DNA of 6,988 bases from Pseudomonadota bacterium. GTDB lineage: Bacteria; Pseudomonadota; Gammaproteobacteria; Burkholderiales; Burkholderiaceae_C. Shown in pieces: positions 5,277-6,988 of this stretch. Made by a program: the position numbers and the translations under genes. The stretch covers positions 1 to 6,988 of the forward strand of contig JAJZHS010000132.1 of NCBI GenBank assembly GCA_021798395.1, written 5' to 3'. The first letter of the stretch is position 1; each line of letters begins with the position of its first letter. The notes under the pieces are model-generated. The model was not told the DNA's origin and did no database searches. It saw only the letters and a program-made list of their open reading frames with translations.

Positions 5277-5345
5277 GGCAAGACCTCCGTTGTGTTGTTC
5301 GACGTAGGCCAATCTAGGCCGGCGGCGATGCGGTTGCGTTGATCC

Positions 5346-5361
5346 CGCCGATGCATCGGCG
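5346..5361. promoter_or_regulatory. perfect 16-bp palindrome, candidate regulator binding site
   Basis: CGCCGATGCATCGGCG is its own reverse complement over all 16 bases. It lies 70 bp upstream of the lpp-like start and about 200 bp upstream of the start predicted from the sigma-54 promoter, within the usual range for an enhancer-binding protein. Its regulator cannot be named. Confidence 0.45.
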
Positions 5362-5533
5362 CGACGTTCGCGCGCGCAGGCAATCCGGGATGTGGGGATG
5401 TGCGCCGATGCCTTGCCGCTGCGACAACGTGCGCGCGCGCTGTCTCGGCGTTGCGACATCGCGCGCCCCGACGCCATCCGGCCAAAGCGAACAAATCCAT
5501 GCGTGACGGGGCCTTGCGTCGCTGCATGGCGGC

Positions 5534-5549
5534 TGGCACGGCATTCGCA
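5534..5549 (+). promoter_or_regulatory. sigma-54 (RpoN) -24/-12 promoter of the Fap-like operon
   Basis: TGGCACGGCATTCGCA matches the sigma-54 consensus TGGCACG-N4-TTGCW with a single change (TC for TT). GG (5535-5536) and GC (5547-5548) have the required 10-bp gap. Transcription would start near 5560, 23 nt before the ATG at 5583, leaving room for the GAGGGG ribosome site (5569-5574). The AT content around the -12 element is higher than in the surroundings. Confidence 0.7.
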
Positions 5550-5582
5550 AGGGCCAAGGCATCGTTTCGAGGGGATGACCAG

Positions 5583-6023
5583 ATGCCGCTTCGCCGCTTG
5601 TCCGTCGCACGCCCCGGCCGCCTTTGCGCCGCAGCCGTGCTGCTCGCCGTGCTGGGCCTGGCCCACGCCGACGAGCAGGCGCTGATCGGCGCCGGAGCGT
5701 TCCGCGGCGCGCAGGGCGTGATCGCGCTGAATCAGGCCAGCGGAGTCGGCAACAGCCAGTCCAACAGCGTGGTGCTCGGCGCCGGCGCATCCCTCGCATC
5801 CGTCACCGACGGCCAGTTGGCCGCGGTGTCTCCGCGTCCGGGGCCAGCCGCAGGCCCTGCGGCCACGACGGGCAGGACCGCGCTGATCGATCCAGGCGCG
5901 TTCCATGCCGCATCCGGCGTGGTGCAGGTCAACCAGACGGCCGGCTCGGGCAATGCCACCGGCAACGCGTTCGTGCTGCAAGCGCCGGGCTTTTCTTTGT
6001 CCAATTCAAGGAGTCTTCGATGA
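5583..6023 (+). CDS. secreted protein with two Fap/curlin-like GVxxxNxxxGxGN repeats
   Basis: The protein has 146 residues. The signal peptide is at 1-29 (Arg-rich start, AAAVLLAVLGLAHA cleavage end). The mature part has two copies of one motif, about 67 residues apart. The first is ALIGAGAFRGAQGVIALNQ followed by ASGVGNSQSN (34-61); the second is ALIDPGAFHAASGVVQVNQ followed by TAGSGNATGN (101-128). They are linked by a Pro/Ala/Gly-rich segment. The motif resembles that of the next gene product and the GVNxAA repeats of Fap amyloid subunits. The protein may be a minor subunit or nucleator, an inference by analogy with FapB. The ATG follows GAGGGG by 8 nt; longer in-frame starts from 5400 on have no signal-like leader and would overlap the promoter. 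The stop overlaps the next start in an ATGA, so the two are translationally coupled. No close family was recognised. Confidence 0.78.
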   Translation: MPLRRLSVARPGRLCAAAVLLAVLGLAHADEQALIGAGAFRGAQGVIALNQASGVGNSQSNSVVLGAGASLASVTDGQLAAVSPRPGPAAGPAATTGRTALIDPGAFHAASGVVQVNQTAGSGNATGNAFVLQAPGFSLSNSRSLR

Positions 6024-6796
6024 AAAACCTTCTCAACGCCAGGATGACCGCCATTGCCGTTGCCGTACTGTTCGCCGGTGGCGTCGCGTACGCCGGCGGG
6101 CCGAATGACCACGGCGGCGATGGCCAGGGCTCCGGCGGCAACATCACTGTCGACGCTGCCGCCGGAGCCAGCGTCGACAGTTCGCAGGGTACCGGTGACG
6201 TCATGCTGACGCTAGGCGGCTCGAGCGATCATGGTAGCCAGGGAGGCCAGGGAGGCCAGGGAGGCAACAACCCGCCGAGCACGACCATCCAGGCGTCGAT
6301 CGGCAACAACGCGGGCAGCGGCGCGAAAGGCAACATCGGCCTGAACTCTGCGGCCGGCATGCAGAACGTGCAGTCCAACGACGCTGCGGTCGCCGCGATC
6401 GCCGCGCAGAACGTGTTCGGCACGGCCAGCGTGGCCAACGCGCAGACCGCGACGGGCAACAGCCTCGGCGGCAACAACTACACGGTCACCGCGTCGCTGG
6501 GTGACAGCGCGCTGGCCGGCTCGTCGGGCAACATCGCGGTCAACGTCGTCGCCGGGGTCGGCAATGCGCAGAGCAACGGCATGGCCATCACGCAAAGCGC
6601 CAACCCGGTGCTGGCGATGGCCACCGCGACCAACGTGCAGACCGCGTCGGGCAACACCCAGACCGGCAACTTCACCGACACCGCGGCGATCGGCGGCAAC
6701 GCCTTGATGAACGCGTCGGGCAACATCGGCGTCAACGTCGCGTCCGGGGTCGGCAACCTGCAGCACAACGGCCTGTCGCTGGTCGTCGCGCCCTGA
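6020..6796 (+). CDS. secreted Gly/Asn/Ala-rich repeat protein, putative Fap-like amyloid or adhesin subunit
   Basis: The protein has 258 residues. The signal peptide is at 1-25 (ending GGVAYA). A Gly-rich spacer at 26-90 includes HGSQGGQGGQGGNNPP. The rest is about 2.6 copies of a 65-residue unit. Each unit contains GNI-x-x-N followed by AxG-x-x-N-x-Q-x-N: GNIGLNSAAGMQNVQSN (104-120), GNIAVNVVAGVGNAQSN (170-186) and GNIGVNVASGVGNLQHN (234-250). The units are joined by NAQTATGN/NVQTASGN stretches. GVNVAS is one residue from the GVNxAA motif of FapC, the major subunit of Fap functional amyloid in Pseudomonas. There are no cysteines, so the C-terminal CxxC known in Fap proteins is absent. Composition (Gly, Asn, Ala, Gln, Ser, Thr) suits a cross-beta surface fibre. 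AAGGAG (6008-6013) lies 6 nt before the ATG. Fibre formation is inferred; a non-amyloid adhesin is possible. Confidence 0.8.
   Translation: MKNLLNARMTAIAVAVLFAGGVAYAGGPNDHGGDGQGSGGNITVDAAAGASVDSSQGTGDVMLTLGGSSDHGSQGGQGGQGGNNPPSTTIQASIGNNAGSGAKGNIGLNSAAGMQNVQSNDAAVAAIAAQNVFGTASVANAQTATGNSLGGNNYTVTASLGDSALAGSSGNIAVNVVAGVGNAQSNGMAITQSANPVLAMATATNVQTASGNTQTGNFTDTAAIGGNALMNASGNIGVNVASGVGNLQHNGLSLVVAP
6237..6265 (+). repeat. three 9-bp tandem repeats encoding GGQ triplets
   Basis: GCCAGGGAG occurs three times in a row, plus GC, and encodes the QGGQGGQGG spacer of the repeat protein. The copies are identical, so length could vary in frame by slippage. Confidence 0.9.
6293..6793 (+). repeat. 2.6 copies of a 65-residue protein repeat
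   Basis: Units begin near residues 92, 158 and 222 with ASIGNN, ASLGDS and AAIGGN, then 12 residues later the GNI core, then QTASGN-type ends. The third unit stops after its core, so the protein ends on a GNIGVN core. DNA copies have diverged, so duplication is not recent. Confidence 0.8.
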
Positions 6797-6812
6797 ACGC
6801 GAGGCCCGGGCG

Positions 6813-6988
6813 ATGCGCCGCACGACGCCCGTTGCGGCCCGCGCGCTGCGCGGGTGTCGTGCCGGCTGCTGCGCGCTGGCGGCGGCGTGCTTCGCGCTGG
6901 CCGCGCAGGGCGCAGCAGCCGCGCAACTGCTCCCGGTTCCGGGGCTGCAGCTGCGCTCGAGCCTGGCCGGAATGCGCGCGCTGCGCTA
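6813..6988 (+). CDS. secreted protein of unknown function, third gene of the Fap-like operon (cut by window edge)
   Basis: Only the first 58 residues are visible. They comprise an Arg-rich N terminus and an Ala/Cys/Leu-rich hydrophobic stretch that forms a signal peptide ending near GAAAAQ (about residue 38). The mature protein starts QLLPVPGLQLRSSLAGMRAL. GAGG lies 8 nt before the ATG, and the gap to the preceding stop is 16 nt, so it belongs to the same operon. In fap operons the gene after the amyloid subunit encodes FapD, a C39-like Cys protease, whose mature start has an 'xxVRSxxExR' stretch just before the catalytic QxxDxSCG. LRSSLAGMR could be that stretch, but the catalytic motif would lie beyond the edge. 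This assignment is a guess from position and a short resemblance. Confidence 0.6.
   Translation, partial: MRRTTPVAARALRGCRAGCCALAAACFALAAQGAAAAQLLPVPGLQLRSSLAGMRALR

Larger units (their letters stand above)
5277..5582. other. divergent intergenic region between the lpp-like gene and the Fap-like operon
   Basis: These 306 bp hold no convincing gene. On the lpp side, a -10-like TAGATT lies at 5316-5311 on the minus strand with no good -35. A perfect palindrome lies at 5346-5361. TGCGACA occurs twice, at 5420 and 5452 (32 bp apart), each followed by a CG-alternating stretch. A sigma-54 promoter at 5534-5549 serves the plus strand. No RNA structure or terminator with a T-run was seen. Confidence 0.6.

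Overview
The window looks like chromosomal DNA from a very GC-rich proteobacterium, most likely a betaproteobacterium of the Burkholderiales type. That is an inference from strong G/C at third codon positions, the hox-type NAD-reducing hydrogenase subunit, the Spy/CpxP, SHOCT and Met-rich proteins, and the Lpp/OprI-type lipoprotein. No RNA gene, IS element, integrase or CRISPR array is visible.

Left edge (1-527, minus): the N-terminal 175 residues of HoxF, the diaphorase large subunit of a NAD-reducing [NiFe] hydrogenase. It is cut by the window edge, and its operon would continue to the left. The divergent intergenic region (528-796) carries a 7-bp-armed inverted repeat that matches the copper box of CusR/CopR-type regulators.

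797-2610 (plus): a likely metal-response operon. It encodes a small SHOCT membrane protein, a Spy/CpxP-like periplasmic protein with Met/Gly/Tyr repeats, and a small secreted c-type cytochrome. All three carry the same GPGMM-like Met/Gly tract at or near the mature N terminus. The operon ends in a five-copy 17-bp tandem repeat, followed by a short remnant of a CusS-type heavy-metal sensor kinase.

2651-3958 (plus): a patatin-like phospholipase with a C-terminal DUF3734-type region. It is preceded by a cluster of TAACAGC repeats that can form a hairpin and may be an operator.

3775-5276 (minus): a two-gene envelope operon. An Lpp/OprI-type alanine-zipper lipoprotein ending in Lys is followed 8 nt later by a secreted L,D-transpeptidase, presumably the enzyme that ties the lipoprotein to peptidoglycan. 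The transpeptidase reading frame runs 184 bp into the end of the convergent patatin gene.

5277-6988 (plus): the most interesting part. A near-consensus sigma-54 promoter (5534-5549), with a perfect 16-bp palindrome about 200 bp upstream, precedes three tightly packed genes for secreted proteins. The first two carry GN[IV]xxNxxxGxxNxQxN repeats resembling the GVNxAA repeats of Fap functional amyloids. The third, cut by the window edge, may be the C39-like protease or another accessory protein. Together they look like a diverged Fap-like amyloid/adhesin operon.
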